NCBI RefSeq assembly: GCF_013214175.1
Contig: NZ_JABSPA010000010.1
Location: forward strand, 1 to 64,000
DNA length: 64,000 nucleotides
Direction: 5' to 3'
Source of the DNA: Colwellia sp.
GTDB lineage: Bacteria > Pseudomonadota > Gammaproteobacteria > Enterobacterales > Alteromonadaceae
This document shows, piece by piece, positions 23,504-34,108 of this stretch. Each line of letters starts with the position of its first letter. The stretch's first letter is position 1. The notes under the pieces were generated by a model. It was given only the letters and a program-made list of their open reading frames with translations, was not told where the DNA came from and did not search any database. Position numbers and translations under genes: made by a program.

Positions 23504-24043
23504 TATATAACGTGTTGATGTTTTTGGTATTTATCTAGTAAAAAAAAAGGTGTGTAAAAAAAGTTGACAATTTATATCGCCTAACTGCTTATTAGGGAAA
23601 CTTCCCAGTAATATGACCGGGATAATTTATTAAAAATAGTGTTCTCTATAACGAAGATTACAGCGAGGAAGAAAGAATCATAAAAATTAGTGGTGTAGTT
23701 GGTATTGGATTTGGGGCGACTTTATATTTTTTGTATTTTACATGGTTCCAACAGTGTGAAATATTTACCTCAAGGCCCTTATAAATCTATATTTCAGTCC
23801 AATCTAGTATTAGGGAAGCTGAGAGTTTAGCTGAAATAATAAGGTATCTTATGGGAATTTAAGAGGAATATGAATCTTTAATACTGTAATTATAATTTAA
23901 TTTTGATAAGTACACAAAGCTGCATTTCTAAAACTGCAGTTGAATCTAACTAGTTATAAGATATCACTTAGCTCAACGTGAACAACATACACAATCAATG
24001 TTTACTTTGGTAGAATGTCGCTAATTTAAAGGAGAGCACTTTT
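23504..24043. other. intergenic stretch containing a decayed att site
   Basis: CAGTCCAATCTAG at 23795-23807 repeats 1834-1846 of dusA exactly, then diverges. On the minus strand the flank still reads I-L-D-W. The sequence from 23606 resembles the right end of the large island. No gene was seen. The ppaC promoter should lie near 23950-24030. Confidence 0.6.
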
Positions 24044-24967
24044 ATGCCAAATTACGTTGTAGGTCACAAGATACCAGATTCAGACTCAATCTGTTCAGCA
24101 ATCGCATTATCATATTTAAAAACTAGCTTAGGTGAGGAAACTGTTCCTGCACGTTTAGGTGAACTTACCCCTGAAACACTGTTTATCTTAGATAAGTTTG
24201 GCTTTGAGCAGCCAGAGCTAAAAACTAGTTATGCTGGCGAAGGAGTATATATTGTTGATCACAGTGATCTTGAACTTGCTCCTGATGATATAGAGAAGGC
24301 TACAATCTTAGGAATCATTGATCATCACAAACTGGGAGATTTAACGACGACATCGCCACTTGAAATTTGGGTTCGTCCGGTGGGTTGTACTAATACTATC
24401 ATTAAGATGATGTATGACTTTCATAATGTAGAAATTCCAAAAAATATTGCCGGTGCCATGTTATGTGCCATTTTGAGTGATACCGTTATCTTTAAATCAC
24501 CAACCTGTACCACTGCAGATATAAAATGTGTAGAAGCATTAGCCGAAATTGCCGGTATAGAAGACTTTAAAGAACTTGGCATGGATATGTTCAGAGTAAA
24601 ATCTGCTGTTGCAGGTACTCCTATTCGAACTTTAGTAAAACGTGATTTTAAAGACTTTAATATGAATGGTCATAAGGTTGGTATTGGCCAACTTGAAGTC
24701 ATTGATTTATCGGTTTTTGATGAAATCAAAGATGAGTTATACGCTGATATAGCCAAGCTTAAAGCTGAAGGCGGACGTCATAGTGTCTTTTTACTGCTAA
24801 CCGATATTATGAAAGAAGGCTCAGAGCTTCTAATTGCCAGTGATAGTGATACCTTGGCTGAACAAGCATTTGGTGTAGCACCACAAAATGGTAAGGCTTG
24901 GTTAGACGGTGTATTAAGCCGTAAAAAACAAGTTGTTCCACCGCTTCAAGAAATTTTTCTTAAGTAG
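24044..24967 (+). CDS. ppaC: manganese-dependent inorganic pyrophosphatase (family II)
   Basis: A cytoplasmic DHH-family enzyme that splits pyrophosphate. The 307-residue length is usual. Metal-binding motifs are visible: GHKIPDSDS (7-15), VDHSD (71-75) and the DHH signature IIDHHKLGD (91-99). The C-terminal DHHA2-type domain has the GRHSVFLLLTDI segment and ends with SRKKQVVPPL, the conserved Arg-Lys-Lys substrate clamp. AGGAGAG provides a strong ribosome binding site. It is the first gene of the intact chromosome beyond the dusA insertions. Confidence 0.96.
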   Translation: MPNYVVGHKIPDSDSICSAIALSYLKTSLGEETVPARLGELTPETLFILDKFGFEQPELKTSYAGEGVYIVDHSDLELAPDDIEKATILGIIDHHKLGDLTTTSPLEIWVRPVGCTNTIIKMMYDFHNVEIPKNIAGAMLCAILSDTVIFKSPTCTTADIKCVEALAEIAGIEDFKELGMDMFRVKSAVAGTPIRTLVKRDFKDFNMNGHKVGIGQLEVIDLSVFDEIKDELYADIAKLKAEGGRHSVFLLLTDIMKEGSELLIASDSDTLAEQAFGVAPQNGKAWLDGVLSRKKQVVPPLQEIFLK

Positions 24968-25000
24968 TTAGCTACTGTTTAAAAGAAAATTGCTTTCAAT

Positions 25001-25028
25001 AAAAAACCCAGCAAGTGCTGGGTTTTTT
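25001..25028. terminator. bidirectional terminator between ppaC and fadA
   Basis: AAAAAACCCAGC and GCTGGGTTTTTT form a perfect 12-bp stem with an AAGT loop between the convergent genes. Confidence 0.9.
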
Positions 25029-25055
25029 TATTTCAGTTATTTGAGCTATTTCAAA

Positions 25056-26231
<1,176 letters not shown>

Positions 26232-28400
26232 TTAAGCTGATTTAACATCGGTAGTGAAATAAGATTTACCTGATTTTGCCATCTCACGTAGGCCATCAGT
26301 AACTTGATATATTTCACCTAAATCAGCATATTTATCCGCCATTTCGATGAAGTTATTTAAACCAAGTGTTTCTAAATAGCGAATAGCACCACCTCTAAAT
26401 GGTGGGAAACCAACACCATAGATTAAGCCCATATCAGCTTCAGCTGCGGTATCAACGACACCTTCTTCTAAACAACGTACCACTTCATTAACCATAGGGA
26501 TCATCATGCGAGCAATAATTTCTTCGCTGCTGAAGTCTTTTTTATCAGCACAATGTTGGCCAAGTAATTCGTATGCAATAGGAGCAGGTACTTTTATTGG
26601 ACGACCACGTTTATCTTTCATGTGATCATAAAAGCCTTTGCCATTTTTCTGACCAAAACGCTCATTAGCATAAAGAGTACTAACTGGGTCATTGGCAATT
26701 TTCTTCATGCGGGTAGGGAAACCAGCTGACATAACATCTGTACAGTGATCAGCCGTATCAACACCAACAACATCAAGCAAATATGCTGGACCCATTGGCC
26801 AACCAAATTGTTTTTCCATTACTTTATCGATAGCGCTAAAGTCAGCACCTTCAAGTACTAATTGACTAAAGCCAGCAAAGTATGGGAATAAAACACGGTT
26901 TACATAAAAACCAGGGCAATCATTAACAACAATCGGCGACTTACCCATTTTAGCGGCATAAGCTACAACTGCAGCTACCGTTTCATCCGAGGTATCTTTA
27001 CCGCGAATTACTTCAACTAATGGCATTTTATTTACGGGATTGAAAAAGTGCATACCACAAAAATTTTGCGGACGTTTTATGCTTTGTGCTAATAAATCAA
27101 TTGAGATAGTCGAAGTATTAGAAGTAAGAATAGCATCGTCACTGATTACGCCTTCAACTTCAGCTAGAACCATGCCTTTTATTTTAGGGTTTTCAACAAC
27201 AGCTTCAACAACAATATCTACATCTTTAACGCTGTCGTAACTTAAGCTTGGCGTGATGTTATTCAATACACAAGCCATTTTCTTAGCATCCATACGACCA
27301 CGTTCAACTTGCTTAGTTAATATGCCCGTTGCTGTAGTTAAACCTAAATCGAGTGCTTGGTCATTAATATCTTTCATAATGATAGGCGTGCCTTTATAGG
27401 CTGATTGATAGGCAATACCACCACCCATAATACCTGCACCTAATACTGCGGCCTTTTTGACTATTTTAGTTGCCAGTTTACCCGCTTTTTTAGCTTTACT
27501 TTTAATGACTTGGTCTGCCATAAACAAACCAATTTGTGCTGTTGCTGCATCAGTTTTTGCTAATTTTGCAAAACCGGCATTCTCAGCAGCCATTGCACCA
27601 GTGCGATCTAAGTTAGCACTAGCAATCAATGTATTTATCATCACCATTGGTGCAGGGTAATGTTTACCAGCTTTAGCGGCAATCATGCCTTTGCATGTTG
27701 TCGATGACATGATTAATTCTGTCGGAGATAAGTTTAATGCTTCTAATTTAGGCTGACGTTTAGCGCGCCAATCTAGCTTGCCATTAATTGCTAATTTAAG
27801 CATGCTAATCGCTGCACTGCGTAAATTTTCTGGCTCAACAACTGCGTCAAGAACACCTTGTGCAAGTGCCGCCGCCGGTTTAAATGCTTTACCAGTAGAC
27901 ATCCACGTTGCTGCATTATCAAAACCGATAAGTCGAGGTAGTCTTACAGTGCCACCAAAACCGGGCATAAGGCCAAGCTTAACTTCTGGTAAGCCAATGC
28001 TTACGGTAGTATCTGCAACACGGTAATCACAGGCAAGTGCCATTTCACAACCACCGCCTAATGCAACACCATTAATGGCGGCAATGGTAGGTAATTGAAT
28101 ATCTTCAAAGGAATCGAAAACATCAGATGCCTTCTTTGCCCAAGAGGCTAATTCATCTTCTGGTTGACTAAATGAAGTTAAAAATTCAGTGATATCCGCG
28201 CCAACAATAAATGTTGATTTACCAGAGGTAACCATAACGCCTTTAGCGTCTGCGCAGTTGTTAATTGCTGCAACTACCGCGATATATTCTTCAAAAGTTG
28301 CTTGATCAAATTTGTTTACTGAACCTTGAGCATCGAACTTAAGTTCGACAATGCCGTCTTCGAGTAATTGGGCAGAAAGGCTGTTGCCTTGATATATCAT
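26232..28400 (-). CDS. fadB: fatty acid oxidation complex alpha subunit FadB
   Basis: A 722-residue multifunctional enzyme with enoyl-CoA hydratase, isomerase and 3-hydroxyacyl-CoA dehydrogenase activities. The N-terminal crotonase domain (1-190) has [16 protein letters not shown] and [16 protein letters not shown], with both catalytic Glu residues. The NAD-binding domain begins at about 315 with [17 protein letters not shown] and holds [17 protein letters not shown]-terminal dehydrogenase domains follow. It is the first gene of fadBA. Confidence 0.97.
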   Translation of the reverse strand: MIYQGNSLSAQLLEDGIVELKFDAQGSVNKFDQATFEEYIAVVAAINNCADAKGVMVTSGKSTFIVGADITEFLTSFSQPEDELASWAKKASDVFDSFEDIQLPTIAAINGVALGGGCEMALACDYRVADTTVSIGLPEVKLGLMPGFGGTVRLPRLIGFDNAATWMSTGKAFKPAAALAQGVLDAVVEPENLRSAAISMLKLAINGKLDWRAKRQPKLEALNLSPTELIMSSTTCKGMIAAKAGKHYPAPMVMINTLIASANLDRTGAMAAENAGFAKLAKTDAATAQIGLFMADQVIKSKAKKAGKLATKIVKKAAVLGAGIMGGGIAYQSAYKGTPIIMKDINDQALDLGLTTATGILTKQVERGRMDAKKMACVLNNITPSLSYDSVKDVDIVVEAVVENPKIKGMVLAEVEGVISDDAILTSNTSTISIDLLAQSIKRPQNFCGMHFFNPVNKMPLVEVIRGKDTSDETVAAVVAYAAKMGKSPIVVNDCPGFYVNRVLFPYFAGFSQLVLEGADFSAIDKVMEKQFGWPMGPAYLLDVVGVDTADHCTDVMSAGFPTRMKKIANDPVSTLYANERFGQKNGKGFYDHMKDKRGRPIKVPAPIAYELLGQHCADKKDFSSEEIIARMMIPMVNEVVRCLEEGVVDTAAEADMGLIYGVGFPPFRGGAIRYLETLGLNNFIEMADKYADLGEIYQVTDGLREMAKSGKSYFTTDVKSA

Positions 28401-28604
28401 GCTTCGTCTCCTTCACCTAAATGTGGTGTTGATGTTTGGATGATTAATCTAGTTTTTTTAGCGAAATTATCATTCTAAAAAACTTAGATAACTAATAATA
28501 GCTGACTGAGTGTGCCTTGAAAAAAAGTTAAATGCAATAAATTTAAACAGGTGTTTTAATTGGCTGTTTGTTTGCTCTGAATAAGTATAGTAAAGCATAT
28601 AAAA

Positions 28605-28633
28605 AAATACCCAGCGAATATGGCTGGGTATTT
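28605..28633. terminator. bidirectional terminator
   Basis: AAATACCCAGC (28605-28615) pairs perfectly with GCTGGGTATTT (28623-28633). It lies 56 bases beyond the stop of the minus-strand REC-EAL gene and is A/T-flanked on both sides. Confidence 0.8.
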
Positions 28634-28688
28634 CAATTGAATGCGCTCGCGCTAATAAGTAGCGGTAACTTTAGTATTATCTGATGTT

Positions 28689-30932
28689 TTAATTTTGTTG
28701 TTGGAGAAAATTGATGAAATCACTACCTGGCATTGGTTTGGCATAATAGAACCCCTGTACTTCATCACAGCCAAGTTCAATTAAGCGTTCTTGTTGCTCA
28801 ATTTCTTCAATACCTTCAGCAATAACTTTAAGTTTCATCTTCTTACCCAGATTGATAATGGTTTCAGCAATAACGGACTGACCTTCTTTATGAATATCGG
28901 TAACAAAGGCGCGATCAACTTTGAGTCGATCAAGAGGCAGTTTTTGTAAATAGCTTAATGAAGAAAAACCAGTACCAAAATCATCTAAGGCTATGCTGAT
29001 CTCTTGGGCCTTTAACTTAGTTAAGGCATCAATAATGATTTGCGGTTCGTCCATTAAAATATTTTCAGTAATTTCTAACTCAAGTTTACTTGGCTTAATT
29101 TTATGTTCAGTAATGGTGTTAATAATATTATCAACGAAATTATCTTGTCTAAATTGAGGTATCGATACATTGACTGAAATACTAATGTCGGCGAAATCTT
29201 TCTCTAGAATTTTTAATTGTTTACATGCTTGGCTAATAACCCAGTCACCAATTTCAATAATTAAGCCTGAATATTCAGCTAGAGGAATAAAAACAGCAGG
29301 GGAAACAAATTTTCCATCAGCGGTGCGCCATCGAAGTAAAGCTTCAGCGCCTATTACTTTACCTGTACTTAAAGATAGTTGCGGTTGATACCAAAGTTCC
29401 AGACAGTTATTGGCAAAATCATTACGTAGTTGACGGATCATATTCAGTCGCCACTGCATTTGATCTTCTATATCCGAGTGATAATAAGCAAAATGTTCTA
29501 AACGATTCTTTTTGGCAATATTTAAAGCGATATTAATTTGGTTTAAAACTTGCACTCCACTGCTTTGCGCATGCTCTTTGGTACAAAGACCAAAACAAGC
29601 ATTGATTGGAAGATGTTGATCACCTGCAGTAAAAGGTTGATGGAATAAAGCCATCAAGCTTTCAGGGGTTAAAGAATCTTCAGGACCGATAATGCCAAAA
29701 ACATCTGCGCCAACACGGGCAAATTTACAATCACGATTGATACTTTGCATGCGTTGACCAACAGCGGTAAGTAGTTTATTACCGATATCTTGCCCTAAGG
29801 CATCGTTGATATCACTGAAATGGTTAATGTCGATTAAGGCAGCGACTTGGTTTTCTTGATCGCTTTGTGCAAAGTGGTCAAGTAGACGAACAAATTCTAG
29901 GCGGTTTGGTAAATTAGTTAGCCAATCTTTATAAGCAGCATTAGTGAGCTTTTGGAATAAGTGGACATTTTCATAGCCGACTGCAACTCCGGTTAAAAAC
30001 ACATTAAGTAGCTGAGTTTGAATTTCTGTGAGTGGGTTAGGGAGCGTTACATGGATAACTGCTCGATAATCTCCTTTGGCAACATATAGATTTAGACTTT
30101 CATCTTGGTATTGATGCTTTTGTTGTAAGAAACAAGCTTTTACTTGTTTACTCGCTTGCTCATTTTGAAGTTTGTCGAGTTTTTGATTAATTAAGTCATC
30201 ATCAAAACCGGTTTGTGCTAAAACATAAAAACTTAAATCATCAACATTCTCAATAATACCTTGGCCTCTAGCGCAAAATACGGCAGATATATCATCATCT
30301 ATTAGAGCTCTTAATTGTGCTAAAACTCCTTGGCTATAGGTCGAGAGCGAATGCTGAGATGATAGCTCTGTGGCACCAGAAACTATTTTCTCTAGACCTT
30401 TGCGATTCTCATTGACGGTAGCTATTTGTTGAAAAGAACGAATTGCAGCAAAAACAGTTGTTACAAGTTTACGGCGAGTTAATTCTGTTTTTGTTTTGTA
30501 GTCATTAATATCATATTCTTTGATAACACTTTCTTCGGGGGCATAGCCGGGTTGACCGGTACGTAAAACAATGCGGATATCTTTTCGTTCTAATGTTTCT
30601 CTTATGTATTTTACTACATTTAGGCCAGCATCATCCGTTTCCATAACGACATCAAGTAGTACCAGCACAATATCACTATGCTCTTCAATAAGCTGACAAG
30701 CATCCTTACCTGAGTAAGCATGTAAATACTCAAGGCGGCGACCTAAGACAATTAAATCGGATAATGCTAATTGAGTAACGGAATGAATCTCGGGATCATC
30801 GTCAACAATTAAAACCTGCCAAGTTTCATCACTGCCAAACGCTAAAATCTCGTCTTCATCACTATCATCGATAAATAAAAAATCATCGTTTGAATTTTCG
30901 GATGCTTGCATACTGCCCTCATAACTAAGCAT
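28689..30932 (-). CDS. response regulator with DUF3369, degenerate GGDEF and EAL domains
   Basis: A 747-residue cyclic-di-GMP signalling protein. The receiver domain (about 35-165) begins WQVLIVDDDPEIH, with the phospho-acceptor Asp in LVLLDVVMETD. A DUF3369 region (about 170-330) comes next. The GGDEF-type domain has RVGADVFGIIG in place of the active GGDEF signature, so it is probably catalytically dead. The EAL domain (about 500-745) keeps GAEALLRW, LEITENIL, DDFGTGFSSL, DRLKVDRAFV and QGFYYAKPM, so phosphodiesterase activity is likely. The start may be seven codons downstream (MQASENS, 30911), which has GAGGG before it. No histidine kinase is adjacent. Confidence 0.9.
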   Translation of the reverse strand: MLSYEGSMQASENSNDDFLFIDDSDEDEILAFGSDETWQVLIVDDDPEIHSVTQLALSDLIVLGRRLEYLHAYSGKDACQLIEEHSDIVLVLLDVVMETDDAGLNVVKYIRETLERKDIRIVLRTGQPGYAPEESVIKEYDINDYKTKTELTRRKLVTTVFAAIRSFQQIATVNENRKGLEKIVSGATELSSQHSLSTYSQGVLAQLRALIDDDISAVFCARGQGIIENVDDLSFYVLAQTGFDDDLINQKLDKLQNEQASKQVKACFLQQKHQYQDESLNLYVAKGDYRAVIHVTLPNPLTEIQTQLLNVFLTGVAVGYENVHLFQKLTNAAYKDWLTNLPNRLEFVRLLDHFAQSDQENQVAALIDINHFSDINDALGQDIGNKLLTAVGQRMQSINRDCKFARVGADVFGIIGPEDSLTPESLMALFHQPFTAGDQHLPINACFGLCTKEHAQSSGVQVLNQINIALNIAKKNRLEHFAYYHSDIEDQMQWRLNMIRQLRNDFANNCLELWYQPQLSLSTGKVIGAEALLRWRTADGKFVSPAVFIPLAEYSGLIIEIGDWVISQACKQLKILEKDFADISISVNVSIPQFRQDNFVDNIINTITEHKIKPSKLELEITENILMDEPQIIIDALTKLKAQEISIALDDFGTGFSSLSYLQKLPLDRLKVDRAFVTDIHKEGQSVIAETIINLGKKMKLKVIAEGIEEIEQQERLIELGCDEVQGFYYAKPMPGSDFINFLQQQN

Positions 30933-31207
30933 ATTTATTACCTATATACTCAGCTAAAACTGAAATGTATTTTATTTAGTTTAACTATAACCTAATACTA
31001 CTTTTTTACACTATTGAACTGGATATTAAAAGTCTGTTTACAAATATTTTATTTGATTTATTTCGGTAAGTTATAATAAATTGAATTGATTGCTGTCCGG
31101 TTAATAGCACTTTATCATGTAGCTCAGTGATTTAAGACGCTAAGTATTGACCATTAAGTGAATTATACCTACTTTATCTTAAGATATTGCGAGAAGGAGT
31201 TAGCAAA

Positions 31208-32107
31208 GTGAGTAAAGATAAATCAGAAGTTGTGGTACTGGAAAAAGATCTTCAAAAATCAGCCGATGATACGGTAATTGTGACAACCAGTAAATCGCAT
31301 CAAACTTCGGCTGAAGCAGGTGTTTCTCAGCAGTTTTTGAAGCTTGCCAAAAAATTCGCCATCGATGGCGCTTTGTTGCCTGAAGATAAGCAAATGCTCA
31401 TTGAAGATAGAACAGTTAAACGAGCTAGGTTAAGCCAGTTACGCAAGCAGAAAAATATTGAAAGTATTATGCAGAAAACGTTAACTTATTGTGCGGATTT
31501 TGAAATAGGGCAAAGAACAGATCTTGATTGGTTTAGTCGCTATATTGCTTTGTCTGAAGAGGTAAGTAATCCGACCATGCAAGATCTATGGGCTAAAATT
31601 TTAGCAGGAGAGCTGACCAAGCCTGGCGCATTTTCATTTAAGGCTCTACAAGTTTTTCGAGATATGAGTATTTTTGATGCGAAACTATTAGCTAAAGCTT
31701 GCTCCTTAGCGATAAAAGATCCCAATAAAAAAGGCATTCGGTTAATTACTGGTGCTTATCAACAGCCTGGTTTTTTTAATTTCTTCTCTAAGCAGCGGCA
31801 GCAATATTGTAACCTAAGCCATTATGGTCTGAATTACGCGGACTTATTAGCTTTATCAGAGAATCACCTTATATATTTGCAAGAGAGTGAATCGAGCCTG
31901 ATAAGTAAAGGAGAAGTTCTACAATTTACCTATAACGGTTTACCGTTAAAGTTAACGGCAATAAAAGCCAATGTTTGCCTGCAATTTTACAAGTTTACCC
32001 CACTAGGGGCTGAGCTTGCTCACTTGATTAGCGATAAAAGTAATGATGATTTTTTTGAACACTTAAAAAGTAAATTAACGCATTATTTTGTTGTTAATAG
32101 TGCTTAA
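31208..32107 (+). CDS. TIGR03899-like conserved protein of unknown function
   Basis: The start is placed at GTG 31208 because AAGGAG precedes it by eight bases; an upstream TTG in frame overlaps that site. The 299-residue product is soluble. It has a conserved middle part NPTMQDLWAKILAGELTKPG and FSFKALQVFRDMS, which I associate with the TIGR03899 / DUF2806-type proteins of Vibrio, Shewanella and relatives. No function is known. It stands alone, divergent from the REC-EAL gene. Confidence 0.75.
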   Translation: MSKDKSEVVVLEKDLQKSADDTVIVTTSKSHQTSAEAGVSQQFLKLAKKFAIDGALLPEDKQMLIEDRTVKRARLSQLRKQKNIESIMQKTLTYCADFEIGQRTDLDWFSRYIALSEEVSNPTMQDLWAKILAGELTKPGAFSFKALQVFRDMSIFDAKLLAKACSLAIKDPNKKGIRLITGAYQQPGFFNFFSKQRQQYCNLSHYGLNYADLLALSENHLIYLQESESSLISKGEVLQFTYNGLPLKLTAIKANVCLQFYKFTPLGAELAHLISDKSNDDFFEHLKSKLTHYFVVNSA

Positions 32108-32189
32108 AATAAGCACCGTTTTTATGACTTATATCTCGTTTAAAATATCGGGATAGATTAGGTTTGCAGCTTTAAGATTAATTTACTAA

Positions 32190-32224
32190 TGTTATACTAT
32201 CTCAATTGTGATATTATCTCATTT
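32190..32224 (+). promoter_or_regulatory. tandem Zur-like boxes
   Basis: TGTTATACTATCTCA (32190-32204) and TGTGATATTATCTCA (32207-32221) lie in direct tandem, 17 bp apart. Each agrees with the gammaproteobacterial Zur core TGTTATANTATAACA at 11 or 12 of 14 fixed positions. They lie 55-89 bases upstream of the MerC-family gene. A zur gene is at 48194. Confidence 0.6.
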
Positions 32225-32278
32225 TGATGGTCTCAACTGACCAATGACAGTAAATTAATCTAGATTCACGGAACAATC

Positions 32279-32659
32279 ATGTTAGATAGAATAGGCATTA
32301 CAGCAACTTCCTTATGTGCATTACATTGCATATTATTACCTATTTTATTACCTATGCTCCCCTTACTGGGTTTAAGCTTTCTAGCTGATCATGCATGGGA
32401 ACATGTCTTCCTGCTGATGACAGCGGCACTTGGTAGCATCGCTTTATTTTCTGGCTTTAAACGCTACCACAAACGCCTTTATCCGTTCTATTTGCTTTAT
32501 TTAGGTGTTGCCTTGTATTGGATAAAACATGACTACTCTCAGGAATTAGAGCCGTACTTTATTATTGGTGGCGCTAGCCTCATTATTGCTGCTCATTACA
32601 TTAATATGAAACTGTGTAACAATTGCAAGCAATGTGATGACGAAGCTTGTAATAGTTAA
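32279..32659 (+). CDS. MerC-domain membrane protein
   Basis: 126 residues with four hydrophobic segments. The MerC signature lies at the N-terminus: DRIGITATSLCALHCILLPIL with the CALHC cysteine/histidine pair. The C-terminal tail carries several cysteines (LCNNCKQCDDEACNS), a probable metal-binding end. The family was named for mercury uptake, but chromosomal members without mer genes are often tied to zinc or other metals. Tandem Zur-like boxes in its promoter support a zinc-related role here (inference). Confidence 0.85.
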   Translation: MLDRIGITATSLCALHCILLPILLPMLPLLGLSFLADHAWEHVFLLMTAALGSIALFSGFKRYHKRLYPFYLLYLGVALYWIKHDYSQELEPYFIIGGASLIIAAHYINMKLCNNCKQCDDEACNS

Positions 32660-32674
32660 TAGCTGTAAGTAATG

Positions 32675-32701
32675 ACCCACCAAGTTACTAACTTAGTGGG
32701 T
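32675..32701. terminator. hairpin between convergent merC-like gene and glnG
   Basis: ACCCACCAAGTT pairs with AACTTAGTGGGT with one mismatch and an ACT loop. No long T run is present. Confidence 0.6.
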
Positions 32702-32707
32702 TAGCAG

Positions 32708-34108
32708 CTAGCTTTCAAACTCTTTTAATTTTCTAGTTAAAGTATTTCTACCCCAGCCCAGCTTTTTCGCTGCATCTTGTTTATGACCTTGGGTAAATAT
32801 TAACGCTCGCTCGAGCATGATTTTTTCAAACTCTATTTGAGCATAATCAAGAATTGCATCTTTACCTTGTGCTAGTTCTTTATCCATCCAAGCGCTGAGT
32901 ACTTCCTGCCATGCATTAGACTCATGCTTTAAAGGTGTCGAACTTTCGGTTAATTCATTAGGTAAATCTTCAATCAGAATTTCTTGACCACTTGCCATTA
33001 CCGTTAAAAATCGACAAATATTTTCCAACTGCCTAACATTACCTGGCCAATGGCAGTTATTTAGAAAGTGACTGGCTTTTTTGCTTAATGTTTTAACATC
33101 AACACTCAACTCATTCGCCGCTTGTGTTAAAAAATGTTGGCTAAGCTGTGGTATATCTTCTTTACGTTCCCTAAGGCTAGGTAAGTGAATTCTAATAACA
33201 TTAAGTCGATGAAATAAGTCTTCCCTAAATTCACCTTTTTTTACACGCTCTTCAAGGTGTTGGTGAGTGGCTGCAATGATACGTACATCAACCTGGACCG
33301 GTGAATGTCCACCTACTCGATAGAACTGCCCGTCAGACAGTACTCGTAAAAGGCGCGTTTGAATATCTAGCGGCATATCGCCAATCTCATCTAAAAATAG
33401 CGTACCACCATGAGCTTGTTCAAATCGTCCTTGTCGGACAGCATTAGCACCGGTAAAAGCCCCTTTTTCATGGCCAAATAATTCTGATTCAATCAGATCT
33501 TTTGGAATGGCAGCCATATTTAATGGAATGAAGGGTGCATTCACTCTTGGACTATGGGAATGTAGGGCCTGTGCAACTAACTCTTTGCCTGTGCCAGATT
33601 CACCATTAATCAAGACACTAATACTTGATCGAGATAAGCGGCCAATGGCACGAAATACTTCTTGCATAGCTGGTGCTTCACCGATCAAACCAACCGCTAA
33701 AGGAACATTTTTCTTTTGCTGGCTTTTTGGGTTTTGTTCTCTAGCATGAGTAAGTGCACGTTTGGTCAGAGTGATAGCTTCATCGATATCAAATGGTTTG
33801 GGCAAATATTCAAAGGCGCCACCTTGATAGGCATTAACAGCACTGTCTAAATCCGAATGTGCAGTCATAATAATTACGGGAATATGATTATGCTGTTTAT
33901 TTATCTTTTTTAATAATTCCATACCATCAATATTCGGCATACGAATATCAGAAATAATCACTTCTGGTTGGCCATGATCTAAAGCAATTAATAAATTTTC
34001 AGCGCTTTCAAAGGCGGCGCAACTGATATTTGCATTGGCAAAGGCTTTTTCTAACACCCATCTAATTGAGCTATCGTCGTCAACTATCCACACTTCTTCT
34101 GTGATCAT
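32708..34108 (-). CDS. glnG: nitrogen regulation response regulator NtrC
   Basis: 466 residues, the usual length. The receiver domain (1-120) holds the phospho-acceptor Asp in VIISDIRMPNIDG (54). The sigma-54 AAA+ domain (about 140-375) has Walker A GESGTGKE, the sigma-54 contact loop GAFTGA, and FLDEIGDMP. A C-terminal Fis-type HTH is visible (AAKKLGWGRNTLTRKLKE). It activates RpoN promoters such as that of glnA under nitrogen limitation. It overlaps glnL by four bases. glnA is separated from the pair by a DUF4124 gene. Confidence 0.97.
   Translation of the reverse strand: MITEEVWIVDDDSSIRWVLEKAFANANISCAAFESAENLLIALDHGQPEVIISDIRMPNIDGMELLKKINKQHNHIPVIIMTAHSDLDSAVNAYQGGAFEYLPKPFDIDEAITLTKRALTHAREQNPKSQQKKNVPLAVGLIGEAPAMQEVFRAIGRLSRSSISVLINGESGTGKELVAQALHSHSPRVNAPFIPLNMAAIPKDLIESELFGHEKGAFTGANAVRQGRFEQAHGGTLFLDEIGDMPLDIQTRLLRVLSDGQFYRVGGHSPVQVDVRIIAATHQHLEERVKKGEFREDLFHRLNVIRIHLPSLRERKEDIPQLSQHFLTQAANELSVDVKTLSKKASHFLNNCHWPGNVRQLENICRFLTVMASGQEILIEDLPNELTESSTPLKHESNAWQEVLSAWMDKELAQGKDAILDYAQIEFEKIMLERALIFTQGHKQDAAKKLGWGRNTLTRKLKEFES

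Larger units (their letters stand above)
21887..23811. mobile_element. remnant of a second dusA-targeted element
   Basis: The segment is bounded by the att core at 21872-21886 and a decayed copy (CAGTCCAATCTAGTATT) ending at 23811. It holds a type IV pilin-like gene and a PEP-CTERM gene and no integrase, so it would be a deletion relic or was carried in with the neighbouring island. Confidence 0.5.
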
